From Algoriphagus machipongonensis (GTDB lineage: Bacteria > Bacteroidota > Bacteroidia > Cytophagales > Cyclobacteriaceae): 64,000 bases of DNA. The notes under the pieces are model-generated. The model was not told where the DNA came from. It saw only the letters and a program-made list of their open reading frames with translations, and did not search any database. The stretch lies in NCBI RefSeq assembly GCF_000166275.1, contig NZ_CM001023.1, positions 3,599,001-3,663,000 on the forward strand, given 5' to 3'. Positions 8,783 through 17,458 of the stretch are shown piece by piece (position 1 is the stretch's first letter; the number at the start of each line of letters is the position of its first letter). The position numbers and the translations under genes are program-made.

Positions 8783-9999
8783 TTTTTCAGAAGTGTTTGA
8801 ATTACAATCTCTTCCTCTAATGTACGATGAACTGGGCATCTATGCGATATTTCCAATAATCTATGTCGCTGATCCTCATCTAAATCCCCTTCTAACTCTA
8901 TCAACCTCGTAAATCGGCTTACTTTAGATTTTTTATCTGTAGGGTTAATGCTGTCTTTCAGGTGGACTTTGTCATGATTCAGGAAAACAGAAACCTCTTT
9001 TAGAGGCCATTTTTTCCTATCTGCATACATTCTTAAAGTCATTGCAGTACAACTCCCCAAAGAAGCCATCAGAAAATCATACGGGTTTGGCCCCAAATTC
9101 TCTCCTCCTACCTCCAAGGGTTCATCAGCAATCAAATGATGATGAGGAGTCTTGATTTCTGTTGTGTATTTCGGTCCGGAAAGTCTGACTTTCACCTGAT
9201 TCCCTTCCGTATCATTGAGCTGATTTTCATCATCCAAAGTGATATACCTTTTGCTCCAGCTGGCAATTACTTCTCCCACATATTCACTGTCTTCAGCTTT
9301 GGTAAGCATGTGATCAGATCCATCTAAGGAAATAAAACTTTTGGGATGTCTAGCGGCTTGATACAACTCCGCTGCATTATTAATATCCACAATTTCATCC
9401 TGTGGTGAATGAATGAAAAGAAGTGATTTCTTAATATTTTTAAGAGTGCTTTCTAGTGGTTTTTGGTTCAAATCGTCCAAAAACTCCTTAGAAACCCGAA
9501 AAGGTCTTCCTCCAATAACTACTTCAGCACTTCCTTTTTTTTCAATTTCTGAAATACTCTCTTCCTTAAACAATTTTTTAACATGGCCAGGAAAAGCAGG
9601 AGCTCCAATTGTCACAATAGCCTGAATTTCATCTAACTCAAAACCCGCATATAAAACTGCTGCTCCTCCAAGCGAATGTCCAACAAGCATTTTAGGAGTT
9701 TCATATTCCTTCTCTAAAAAATCATATGCGTCCAGTAAATCTGAAATGTTAGACGAAAAATCACTGTCTTCAAATTCCCCTTCACTCCTTCCCAAGCCAG
9801 TAAAATCAAAACTTAATACCGCAATACCTTTTTGAGATAATGAGGTACTGATTCTTCTTACTGCAGAAAAATTCTGGGAACAAGTGAAACAATGAGCAAA
9901 TATCGCAAAGAACTTAGGGCTTTGATCAAGCGGCAAATACAAGTGTGCAGCAAGCTCGATATCCTTTCGGTTTGTAAAAGTGAGTTTTTTGGGATTCAT
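8779..9999 (-). CDS. Bifunctional alpha/beta hydrolase-OsmC fusion protein
   Basis: The product is 406 aa in two domains. Residues 1-250 are an alpha/beta hydrolase with nucleophile elbow GHSLGG (Ser109) and likely acid and base Asp201 and His230. Residues 265-406 are an OsmC/Ohr-type peroxidase domain with its two reactive cysteines, Cys317 (SLGSCTAM) and Cys388 (HRCPVHRT). OsmC domains reduce organic hydroperoxides. The fusion is a recognised architecture, but its physiological substrate is not established. No export signal is visible, so it is cytosolic. It is coupled to the GH113-like gene by ATGA and lies 5 bp after the preceding lipoprotein gene. Confidence 0.9.
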   Translation of the reverse strand: MNPKKLTFTNRKDIELAAHLYLPLDQSPKFFAIFAHCFTCSQNFSAVRRISTSLSQKGIAVLSFDFTGLGRSEGEFEDSDFSSNISDLLDAYDFLEKEYETPKMLVGHSLGGAAVLYAGFELDEIQAIVTIGAPAFPGHVKKLFKEESISEIEKKGSAEVVIGGRPFRVSKEFLDDLNQKPLESTLKNIKKSLLFIHSPQDEIVDINNAAELYQAARHPKSFISLDGSDHMLTKAEDSEYVGEVIASWSKRYITLDDENQLNDTEGNQVKVRLSGPKYTTEIKTPHHHLIADEPLEVGGENLGPNPYDFLMASLGSCTAMTLRMYADRKKWPLKEVSVFLNHDKVHLKDSINPTDKKSKVSRFTRLIELEGDLDEDQRHRLLEISHRCPVHRTLEEEIVIQTLLKK

Positions 10000-10004
10000 C
10001 TGAT

Positions 10005-10754
10005 TTATTCCTTCAATACATCCACTTTCAGATTTTCTAAAATGATTTCTGAAAGGACTTCCAAATCACCTGAAAGATATAAATCCTGTATTTTTTCTAC
10101 AGAAACACTCTCATCCTCAGGCTTCAAGTTAATATAATTTTGGAATCGGATACCTCCAACTTCCTTAACAGAGGAAACCTCTCTAAACCTTACTCCTCCA
10201 CCATCTGTATGATAACTGTAAGCAAGGTAATCCATGAGGTAATCATCCGTTCCAAACCAATACAAAAACTCATCATCGTAATCTTCTCCTCCACCTGATT
10301 TTTCGAAAGTCACTTTTATCAAATGGTATTCTTCCCCTTTAATAACTGTTTTTCCAAGATTCTCTTTAATAACCGCTTGGTCATTCAATCCAAAGGGTAA
10401 ATAAGCAAAATAGGCAACAGAGTTTACCGAGCGTGAATATTTCCCTATCCACTCCTCCGAAAGTGTATCTATTTCCACACCATTGATCGTACGTTGAAAT
10501 CCGCTATTGTTTAAAACATCTTTTATCAGCCCAAGAGAATCGGAAATCTCCCTGCTATAGTCAAATCTTTCGGAATTCTTAAAGATGGAATAGTGTATAT
10601 CCCTAAAATCAAATTCAATTTTCGCAGTTTTGTAATTTTCACCACCATGGGCTTCTATGGCCTTATCCACGATTTTCTCTGCTTCAGTTCGTGTGTCACA
10701 AGACATTGCTCCAAACACAAAAGCCAATAGGATGATTGCAGTAGATATTTTCAT
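10005..10754 (-). CDS. Uncharacterised lipoprotein with AHGG motif (paralogue 1)
   Basis: The product is 249 aa with a lipoprotein signal ending at Cys19. The mature N-terminus carries AEKIVDKAIEAHGGENY, shared with the next gene upstream (EVIKKAIKAHGGQ), and the body is a beta-rich run. This resembles LolA/outer-membrane-lipoprotein-sorting-like folds; in Bacteroidota I associate it with DUF6503-type proteins, an assignment I cannot verify here. It follows its paralogue after 20 bp and precedes the hydrolase-OsmC gene by 5 bp, inside the long minus-strand operon. A lipid or glycan carrier role is possible but unproven. Confidence 0.6.
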   Translation of the reverse strand: MKISTAIILLAFVFGAMSCDTRTEAEKIVDKAIEAHGGENYKTAKIEFDFRDIHYSIFKNSERFDYSREISDSLGLIKDVLNNSGFQRTINGVEIDTLSEEWIGKYSRSVNSVAYFAYLPFGLNDQAVIKENLGKTVIKGEEYHLIKVTFEKSGGGEDYDDEFLYWFGTDDYLMDYLAYSYHTDGGGVRFREVSSVKEVGGIRFQNYINLKPEDESVSVEKIQDLYLSGDLEVLSEIILENLKVDVLKE

Positions 10755-10774
10755 TTAGAGAGGGATTGCGATGA

Positions 10775-11515
10775 TTAATTTTCTTTTAATAATATTTCAA
10801 AATCTGAATATTCGTATTTCGCTCGAACATATAATTTATTTCCTTTCCCATCAACGCGATAACTGGTTCTTTCGCCGTAAAACAAGAAAGGATTTTCTTT
10901 TACCATGGAGTTGTTTTCCACAAAACTTCGGTGATCCGATAATTGCACCTCATTACCTAGCATTTCAAAAGTAACAGGGTCAAAATAATACCACCAAAGA
11001 TCCTGTTCAGGCCCATAATCCACTTTAACAACTTCTGCACTGACACCACTAGCTATGACTTTTTGACCTTCATAAGTCATCAAAGCACCTTCTTCTAATA
11101 ATTTCCAAGGCTGAGCTATCACATAAAAAAGTGCATCAAAATCCTTTTTCTTAGAATTTAAAAAATCTTGATTTTGAACCGCATTTTCCCCAACAAAATA
11201 GGACGAAGTAGCTCCATCAAAAGTAAAAAGGTGCTTTAACCCATCGTTTTCCCAAGAAACACTTCCTTCAAAATAAGGTATTAATCTAAATTGAATATCC
11301 TGCATCATTTCACTTTCCACTCCTCCATCTTCTGTAAATAGAGTAGTTTTCTTTTTGAAGTTAAGTAATTCTAGTTGACCCCAAGTTTTTTGACCTCCAT
11401 GAGCTTTAATCGCTTTCTTGATTACCTCATGCGCTTTTCGCTCCTTTTCCGGTTTACAAGAAAGAAGAGCTGAAAACACAAAACCTATAAGAATAAAACT
11501 AAATCGGTTATACAT
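10775..11515 (-). CDS. Uncharacterised lipoprotein with AHGG motif (paralogue 2)
   Basis: The product is 246 aa with lipobox Cys20. It has the same layout as its downstream neighbour: a short helix ending in KAHGG near residue 40, then a series of beta strands and a C-terminal YEYSDFEILLKEN. The two are clearly divergent tandem paralogues. Its start overlaps the end of the GT87-like gene by 8 bp, so translation is probably coupled. The function is unknown; the fold looks like the half-barrel lipoprotein carriers. Confidence 0.6.
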   Translation of the reverse strand: MYNRFSFILIGFVFSALLSCKPEKERKAHEVIKKAIKAHGGQKTWGQLELLNFKKKTTLFTEDGGVESEMMQDIQFRLIPYFEGSVSWENDGLKHLFTFDGATSSYFVGENAVQNQDFLNSKKKDFDALFYVIAQPWKLLEEGALMTYEGQKVIASGVSAEVVKVDYGPEQDLWWYYFDPVTFEMLGNEVQLSDHRSFVENNSMVKENPFLFYGERTSYRVDGKGNKLYVRAKYEYSDFEILLKEN

Positions 11516-12860
11516 ATTCCTGTTGGTTATTCTTTGACAAATGAAGGTTCCTCTTTTTAATATCCACAGTTAAAGCTATTCCTAAAATCAGATATTCTAT
11601 CAATAACAAATATGGGTTTTCTTTAAAATTTGGATTGCTATACGCCTGATAAGACAAAAAGACCGTTCCTGACCAGAAAAACAATGAGCGAATTTTTGTC
11701 AACAGGCTTAATCCAAAGGCAGGAATAATATACCAAGGGTGAATAACCGGTTGGAATAATAAATAAACGAGATAAATCATCGTCCAAACCTCCGCCATTC
11801 CCAAAAGGGATTCAGGCTTCTTTTTCCAGGAAATAAATATCATTAATCCCACACTCAAAAGTCCTAAAATCTTGGTCAACACAGCAATAGTATTATACCC
11901 TTTAATCCAATAACCAACCTCACGAAACAGATAGTAAACAGAGGCATTGAATTCAAATTTACCCTGATACAACTGCAGACTTTTCATTAAATTTTGCCAA
12001 GAATCCCCAATCAACAAAGTTCCAAATGCTAAAAAAAGAACTGCGCCTGAGGCAAGCCAAAAAGGGATTGATTTTCTTAATTTTTCATTAAAAATTAAGC
12101 TCGGAGCCAACATTAGAGGCAAAATTTTTATTCCAATTGCCATAGACCAAAAACCTCCTGACATCGCATATCTCTGCCTTGCAAAAGCCCAAAGGGCACC
12201 TAAAAGCATAACCAATACAAGCCCCTCGAAATGTAAGTTTCCAATCAATTCCAATATTACTAAAGGGTTAAACCAGTAAAGTAAAATCACTTTCCTATCG
12301 GCCTGTACACTTCGAAGTAAGTTCACCAAAAGGATAAATACTCCAATTTCACCAAAAATCAATAAGGTTCTAAGTATACCTATACCCAATATTAAACTCT
12401 GACTTCCCCAAAATGCCCCAACTCCAAAGATCACTTGATTACTTGGTGGATAAACCGAGTAATAGTCAGGTGAATTCATCACTTCAAATACCTCTTCCAA
12501 AAATGGGGTTACCAGTTCTGAGTTAGAATTAATCCACTCATTTGGTGTTTCTATGTAGGGATTTTGCCACATCAAAAGTAATTCGCCATCCCATAAAAAC
12601 CTGGCATAATCATCAGACCATTGGGGTATCGTAAATAAAAGAGAGAAACGTAAGATCAACCCTGCCACAAACCACCACATGATACTCTTTTTCTTTCCTG
12701 AGGTCCATTGGTAATAAAGGCACATCAAGGCAAAACTTGCGGTAAATAGGATGAAGGTTCTTGTAAAGTCCTCTCTAGGTGTAATTCCTAATAAGGCAAT
12801 TCCCAAAAGTAGACCAATCCATATGCCTACTTTCCATAAAATCTTTTGTGTGGGAATCAC
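11508..12860 (-). CDS. GT87-like polyprenol-phosphate mannosyltransferase, integral membrane
   Basis: The product is 450 aa with a GTG start at 12860 overlapping the preceding stop as GTGA. About ten to twelve hydrophobic segments and an early periplasmic loop with SDDYARFLWDGELL match GT-C glycosyltransferases of the GT87/PIG-M-like kind, where acidic residues in the first loop are catalytic. Such enzymes transfer a sugar, usually mannose, from polyprenyl-phosphate on the outer face of the inner membrane. A DPM1-like donor synthase is encoded two genes upstream, which strengthens this reading. Acceptor unknown. Confidence 0.75.
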   Translation of the reverse strand: MIPTQKILWKVGIWIGLLLGIALLGITPREDFTRTFILFTASFALMCLYYQWTSGKKKSIMWWFVAGLILRFSLLFTIPQWSDDYARFLWDGELLLMWQNPYIETPNEWINSNSELVTPFLEEVFEVMNSPDYYSVYPPSNQVIFGVGAFWGSQSLILGIGILRTLLIFGEIGVFILLVNLLRSVQADRKVILLYWFNPLVILELIGNLHFEGLVLVMLLGALWAFARQRYAMSGGFWSMAIGIKILPLMLAPSLIFNEKLRKSIPFWLASGAVLFLAFGTLLIGDSWQNLMKSLQLYQGKFEFNASVYYLFREVGYWIKGYNTIAVLTKILGLLSVGLMIFISWKKKPESLLGMAEVWTMIYLVYLLFQPVIHPWYIIPAFGLSLLTKIRSLFFWSGTVFLSYQAYSNPNFKENPYLLLIEYLILGIALTVDIKKRNLHLSKNNQQEYV

Positions 12861-13732
12861 AGCCCTAGAGCCCTTCTCAGCTCCTCATCATCAAGGCTAT
12901 TTCTGTTCCAGTAATCAAGTAATTCCTTGCTTCTACGAGTCGCAATTGTCCGCTCAATTTCCCCGTCTGCTTTGGTCTGGATTTCTTCCCAGTTCAAAAT
13001 CTCAAACGGAAAAAAATTCTGATACTGAACGACTAATTTCCTATTGATGGTTTTATACTCCAACGTCAATTCCTCATGATCTCCACTTAAGCGACGCTTT
13101 GAAATAGAGGCCCTCTCAACCTTTAAAGGAATATGTGAAAATCGCTGAAAAATCAGAGAGGGTATGATCCTTACATCTCCCTCTGGAACAAGGTTGGGAT
13201 TTAGACGGATGGTATTAAAAATTTCGTCTTCAGAAGCTCCTTCCAATTTTAATTCCTGATCTCCTTCTGATTCAAAATAGGAAAACAGCTGAGCTTTATA
13301 AGATCCATTTTTCCAGTTCATCTGAATAAAAGACTGGCCACACCATTCAGTTACAGAGGCGACAATTTTAAAGGCATTTTCATCATCATATACAGGCGTG
13401 AATACCGAGAGCATGGTGTTGTAGGGATACACTCCTGTCAGAAACTCACGCGTCATATTCAATTTCATCACTTTTCTCGCATCAGCACCTGCCTCCTCTG
13501 GATTATCCAACTTCACCTGGTTTCTTTTAGAAAAATCTTCTGTCACAAAAATCATCACGGCAGTTCCTTCTCTCATTTCACCATAACGGTATTGCTCCAA
13601 ATCAAACACATTGATTTCGGCTTTATTTTGATACCAATAGCCTGAGAATTGATCTTCGTCCACACCTGATCTATAGCCTCCCTCACAACTCACAAGTATT
13701 AATAATGTAAATGCCAGCAATATCTGTTTCAT
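12857..13732 (-). CDS. Uncharacterised lipoprotein in glycosyltransferase operon
   Basis: The frame is open to a TTG at 13750, but the ATG at 13732 starts a clean lipoprotein signal (lipobox LVSC, Cys16), so I use it; product 291 aa. Conserved phrases include YRYGEMREGTAVMIFVTED, GVYPYNTMLSVF and EWCGQSF. Homologues in Bacteroidota databases are often labelled septum formation inhibitor Maf; the sequence shows none of the Maf pyrophosphatase motifs, so that label looks wrong. The function is unknown. Its position between a DPM1-like and a GT87-like gene suggests a part in handling or exporting a glycan. Confidence 0.7.
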   Translation of the reverse strand: MKQILLAFTLLILVSCEGGYRSGVDEDQFSGYWYQNKAEINVFDLEQYRYGEMREGTAVMIFVTEDFSKRNQVKLDNPEEAGADARKVMKLNMTREFLTGVYPYNTMLSVFTPVYDDENAFKIVASVTEWCGQSFIQMNWKNGSYKAQLFSYFESEGDQELKLEGASEDEIFNTIRLNPNLVPEGDVRIIPSLIFQRFSHIPLKVERASISKRRLSGDHEELTLEYKTINRKLVVQYQNFFPFEILNWEEIQTKADGEIERTIATRRSKELLDYWNRNSLDDEELRRALGL

Positions 13733-13743
13733 CAAATAAGTAT

Positions 13744-14454
13744 TTACCAATATTTAAAAATCGTAAAAATTATTTTGTATCCCGCACCAAAAACACCTTT
13801 GACTGTTCCACTTACTTTCGAAACTCCTATTCTCTTTCGATAGTTCACAGGGACTTCTGTATAACGTAGCCCCTTCTTATGTGCCTTAATCTGCATCTCA
13901 ATGGTCCAACCAAAATTTTGATCTACCATATTCAGATCCAATAATTTCGACCAAATAATAGCTCTAAAAGGCCCCAAATCAGAATAATCAGCTTTTTGAA
14001 TATACTTCATCATGGTCGTAGCTAACCAGTTTCCAAATACCTGTGGAAAGGTCATCGATCCAGATTCTTTTTGTCCTTTTGCCCTTGAGCCAATCACCAT
14101 ATCAGCTTTTCCTTCCAAAATAGGCTGAACCAAATCTGTCATTTCCTCGGGATAATCGCTGTAATCTCCATCTAAAAAAACCACAATATCCGGCTGAATA
14201 TCCTGAGATTTCACCCAGTCCATTGCCGTCAGACAAGCTCTTCCGTAGCCTTTTTGGGGTTCAAATACGACCATAGCTCCTGCATCTTCGGCTGCCTTCT
14301 TGGTGTTATCCGTAGAATTATTGTTTGCCACAACCACATTTCTGACAAACTCAGGAATTTCAGCTATTACTTTCGGAATAGATTTCTCTTCATTATAAGC
14401 TGGGATGATTACGTCAACGATAGCTGAATTTCTATCCAACAGTTTATTTTCCAA
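13744..14454 (-). CDS. GT2 glycosyltransferase, DPM1-like (polyprenyl-phosphate sugar synthase)
   Basis: The product is 236 aa. No in-frame ATG is available; the TTG at 14454 overlaps the upstream gene by 11 bp. GT2 motifs are present in order: DVIIPAYNEE (14-23), NNNSTDNT, and the metal-binding DGD at 95-97, followed by SRAKGQ and PFRAI. There is no C-terminal membrane segment, as in short DPM1-type enzymes that load mannose or glucose from a nucleotide sugar onto polyprenyl-phosphate. Such a product would be the donor for the GT87-like enzyme two genes downstream. Confidence 0.8.
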   Translation of the reverse strand: MENKLLDRNSAIVDVIIPAYNEEKSIPKVIAEIPEFVRNVVVANNNSTDNTKKAAEDAGAMVVFEPQKGYGRACLTAMDWVKSQDIQPDIVVFLDGDYSDYPEEMTDLVQPILEGKADMVIGSRAKGQKESGSMTFPQVFGNWLATTMMKYIQKADYSDLGPFRAIIWSKLLDLNMVDQNFGWTIEMQIKAHKKGLRYTEVPVNYRKRIGVSKVSGTVKGVFGAGYKIIFTIFKYW

Positions 14455-15913
14455 GACTATATGCTTTAAATGAGGTAATAAATACTAAACTATAGCCAAA
14501 GGCTAACATCAAATGAAATGGAAGCATTTGTATGGTTCCCCATTGAATATGTAAAAACACCATACCCCAAAACAAAAGAGCCAAAAGTCCTTCAAAATAG
14601 GTTGTGGCGGGGATTTTGAACTTTATATATAAGTTATTACGAAGACCTTGTTTTCCGCTTTCCAAATTGAATTTAGGCGTTCGAATGAAAGGAGACTTTT
14701 TACCTGTCAAACCCTCCCAAACAGCTTGTGAATTATGAAGTGACAAAGCCATGGAAACAGAAAGGAATATTGGTAATTGCCAAAAAACCTGTCCCAGACT
14801 TTTCAAAAAAGACCTCCTTGCATAAAAATAACTCACTAAGTAAACCCCAGCAATAATCACAAATCCAATCATAAATATTCCCGCCAATTGAAATAGGCGC
14901 TCAGGGATCATCCCCTTTATTCCTGCCCACCAAACACCAATGCTGCTTAAACTAACCAGCAAAATCGCAATAAAAATGCTGCTATTGAACAAATGTGCAA
15001 AAGCATGAAATTTTACTCTAAAAGGAAGCTTCTGACTCATCACTCCGGAAATGTGTTTTCGAGCACATTCTGCTCCACCTTTTGTCCATCGAAATTGCTG
15101 AGATTTCACTGCCGACATGATTGGAGGCAACTCTGCAGGAGATTCAATTTCCGGCCTATAAATAAATTCCCAACCCTTGCGTTGCGCTCTATAACTTAAA
15201 TCCAAATCTTCTGTTAAGGTATCATCATGCCAATTTCCAGAATCTAGAATGCAGGATTTTCGCCATACACCCCCGGTTCCATTAAAATTGATAAAAGCAT
15301 GCTGATAATTTCTTCCCATTTGTTCTATCAGGAAATGCGCGTCTAATGCAAAGGCCTGTAGTCTTGTCAAAAGAGAATAACTTCTATTGAGATGAGTCCA
15401 TCTACTTTGGACCATCCCTACCTTTTCGGAAGAAAAATAAGGCAGTGTTTTCAATAAAAAATCAGGATCTGGGACAAAGTCAGCATCAAAAATTGCAATG
15501 AACTCACCTTCTGCATTCACCAAACCTTCTTTCAAAGCTCCAGCTTTAAACCCAACTCTATCTTGTCTATGAATGTATTGGAAATTGACTTCAGGATAAT
15601 TCTTTATTTTCTCTTGAATCAAATCTACTGTTTCATCCGTGCTATCATCCAGAAGCTGAATTTCAAGCAGCTCTTTGGGATAATTTAAATTGGCAGCGGC
15701 TTCGATCAACCTATCTACTACATAGAGTTCATTAAAAATGGGGAGCTGTACAGTTACTTTGGGCCAAGTGTCCATCTCTTTCATGGGCGTGGAAGCCAGC
15801 CATTTTCTTGCTTTCCAAAAATTCCAAAGCAAATTCCCCTGGGCCAGACTGTAAATAAAAATAAACAGCAAGCCAAGGGTATATATCCCTATTAACAGGT
15901 AAATAAAGATCAT
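14444..15913 (-). CDS. Cellulose-synthase-like processive GT2 glycosyltransferase
   Basis: The product is 489 aa. A first membrane segment (1-24) is followed by a cytosolic GT-A domain with all four processive-GT2 motifs: DD at 89-90, DAD at 143-145, TED at 234-236 and QQFRW at 272-276. About five further transmembrane segments fill the C-terminal part. The layout resembles BcsA and plant CslA/CslC synthases but has no PilZ domain, so c-di-GMP control is not evident. The polymer is unknown; the neighbours favour a mannose-containing beta-glycan. The gene abuts the polyferredoxin stop with no gap. Confidence 0.85.
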   Translation of the reverse strand: MIFIYLLIGIYTLGLLFIFIYSLAQGNLLWNFWKARKWLASTPMKEMDTWPKVTVQLPIFNELYVVDRLIEAAANLNYPKELLEIQLLDDSTDETVDLIQEKIKNYPEVNFQYIHRQDRVGFKAGALKEGLVNAEGEFIAIFDADFVPDPDFLLKTLPYFSSEKVGMVQSRWTHLNRSYSLLTRLQAFALDAHFLIEQMGRNYQHAFINFNGTGGVWRKSCILDSGNWHDDTLTEDLDLSYRAQRKGWEFIYRPEIESPAELPPIMSAVKSQQFRWTKGGAECARKHISGVMSQKLPFRVKFHAFAHLFNSSIFIAILLVSLSSIGVWWAGIKGMIPERLFQLAGIFMIGFVIIAGVYLVSYFYARRSFLKSLGQVFWQLPIFLSVSMALSLHNSQAVWEGLTGKKSPFIRTPKFNLESGKQGLRNNLYIKFKIPATTYFEGLLALLFWGMVFLHIQWGTIQMLPFHLMLAFGYSLVFITSFKAYSLGK

Positions 15914-17458
15914 TTAATTATTCAACTTAATGGAATCATTTCCAATAATAATGGGCAATTCATTGATTCGGCCTTCTTCTGACCCATTTTCTAATTTCAA
16001 TACTCCTCTTGGGCAAACGGAGGAACAAACACCACAGCCAACACAACTTGATCTGACAATATTCTGGCCTCTTTGCGCATACCAACGAACATCAATTCCC
16101 ATTTCACAATAGGTAGAGCAATTTCCACATGAAATACATTGCCCACCATTTGTCGTAATTCTAAATCGGGATTTGAATCGCTGTACTATACCGAGGTAGG
16201 CTGCCAAAGGACATCCAAATCTACACCAAACCCGGTTTCCCATAAATGGATAAAATCCTGTCCCTACCACTCCTGCGAAAACAGATCCAATGGCAAAACC
16301 ATAGAACGAATGTAGTTGGTTCGTAACATTTCCCAAAAGAGCAAAGCCTGAGAAATAATTTACTATGGTCAAAAGGGTCATTCCAACTGCCAGAACCAAT
16401 ACACCATGAATAATATAGCGTTCGTATTTCCAAGCTTTTAGGCTTTTATCAGATAGCTGTCTGTAAGGGTCCCCAACGGTTTCTGCCAAACCTCCACATC
16501 CACAGACCCAGGAGCAATACCATCGTTTTCCAAAAAAATATGTAAACAAAGGAACGCCTATGATAATCAGTAATATCCCCCAGATCAACATGAACATACC
16601 AACGCCACCAGAACTTAAGAATGTATCAATTTGGTAGTCATAAAAGAAGTCATAATCTAGTGGCCAAATATTTTTAAAATCGAAATAGGGCTGGTTAAAA
16701 AGGACAAGAATCTCAGGGATCAAAAAGGCAAAAGCCGTCTGAAAAAACATGACCGAGGCAGTTCTCAATTGCTGATATTTATTGCCGCGGTATTTTCTAA
16801 ACATCCTTACTCCCATCACGATAATGGCCAGCGTATAGATAAACCCATACAGAAACCATTGACTCGCCGGGTTTCCACTTAGTATCACACTCAGAGGATC
16901 TACCATCGCAACCAAGTTGACTAGGTAGGCTGGAAACCAATAAAGGATCACATAAAACAAGATCAAATAAGCTCCGGTGAGCATTCCCATCCAACCTCTG
17001 TTTTTCATTGAGGACTTGAAAACACCATTGTTTTTCACTCCTTCAGGTTCACCCTGATACTTAGGAAGATTGTAAAGCAATCCACCCAAGGCTGCTAAAC
17101 CGACCGATAAAAACAGAAATAACCAGGGATTATCTGATACGGGGCTAGCAAGTGCTGTTTTGGCCAAGGGAAAACTATAATCATCCCAAATAACCTGATC
17201 CCAAAGTGCCTGGTCTTTCAGTTGATCATTGTACTCGTTAAAATGTTTATTGAAATCAGTTAAAAAAGAAAAATTGGATGAATATTTCTGGCCATACATA
17301 GGAGCCAAAATTTCAATCATTTTCTCAGTGTGAATGTCTTTGGTATTCTCTCGAACCTGAGTTTCGGTCAGGGTATAATTCCCAAGAAAAGGAAGAACTG
17401 TAAAAACCGTGATCCCCACTAAAAACAAGATTAGCCCTATTTTTTGTATCAGTTTCAT
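15914..17458 (-). CDS. Membrane polyferredoxin, NapH/NosR/CcoG-like 4Fe-4S protein
   Basis: The product is 514 aa. An N-terminal membrane segment and periplasmic loop (about 1-95) precede several more transmembrane helices. Cysteine motifs follow: WYCSWVCGCGG, then CRFGCPLAAYLG, then two classic ferredoxin motifs near the C-terminus, CISCGNCSTYC and CVGCGVCSSVC, for two 4Fe-4S clusters. NapH/NosR-type proteins pass electrons across or along the inner membrane. The start overlaps the FAD oxidoreductase stop as ATGA, so the two probably form one electron-transfer unit. The acceptor is not evident, and no nitrate or nitrous-oxide reductase lies nearby. Confidence 0.88.
   Translation of the reverse strand: MKLIQKIGLILFLVGITVFTVLPFLGNYTLTETQVRENTKDIHTEKMIEILAPMYGQKYSSNFSFLTDFNKHFNEYNDQLKDQALWDQVIWDDYSFPLAKTALASPVSDNPWLFLFLSVGLAALGGLLYNLPKYQGEPEGVKNNGVFKSSMKNRGWMGMLTGAYLILFYVILYWFPAYLVNLVAMVDPLSVILSGNPASQWFLYGFIYTLAIIVMGVRMFRKYRGNKYQQLRTASVMFFQTAFAFLIPEILVLFNQPYFDFKNIWPLDYDFFYDYQIDTFLSSGGVGMFMLIWGILLIIIGVPLFTYFFGKRWYCSWVCGCGGLAETVGDPYRQLSDKSLKAWKYERYIIHGVLVLAVGMTLLTIVNYFSGFALLGNVTNQLHSFYGFAIGSVFAGVVGTGFYPFMGNRVWCRFGCPLAAYLGIVQRFKSRFRITTNGGQCISCGNCSTYCEMGIDVRWYAQRGQNIVRSSCVGCGVCSSVCPRGVLKLENGSEEGRINELPIIIGNDSIKLNN

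Noticed and set aside
12857..13732. Database-style label septum formation inhibitor Maf for this lipoprotein.
   Set aside because: It has a lipoprotein signal and none of the Maf nucleotide pyrophosphatase motifs; I kept it as uncharacterised.
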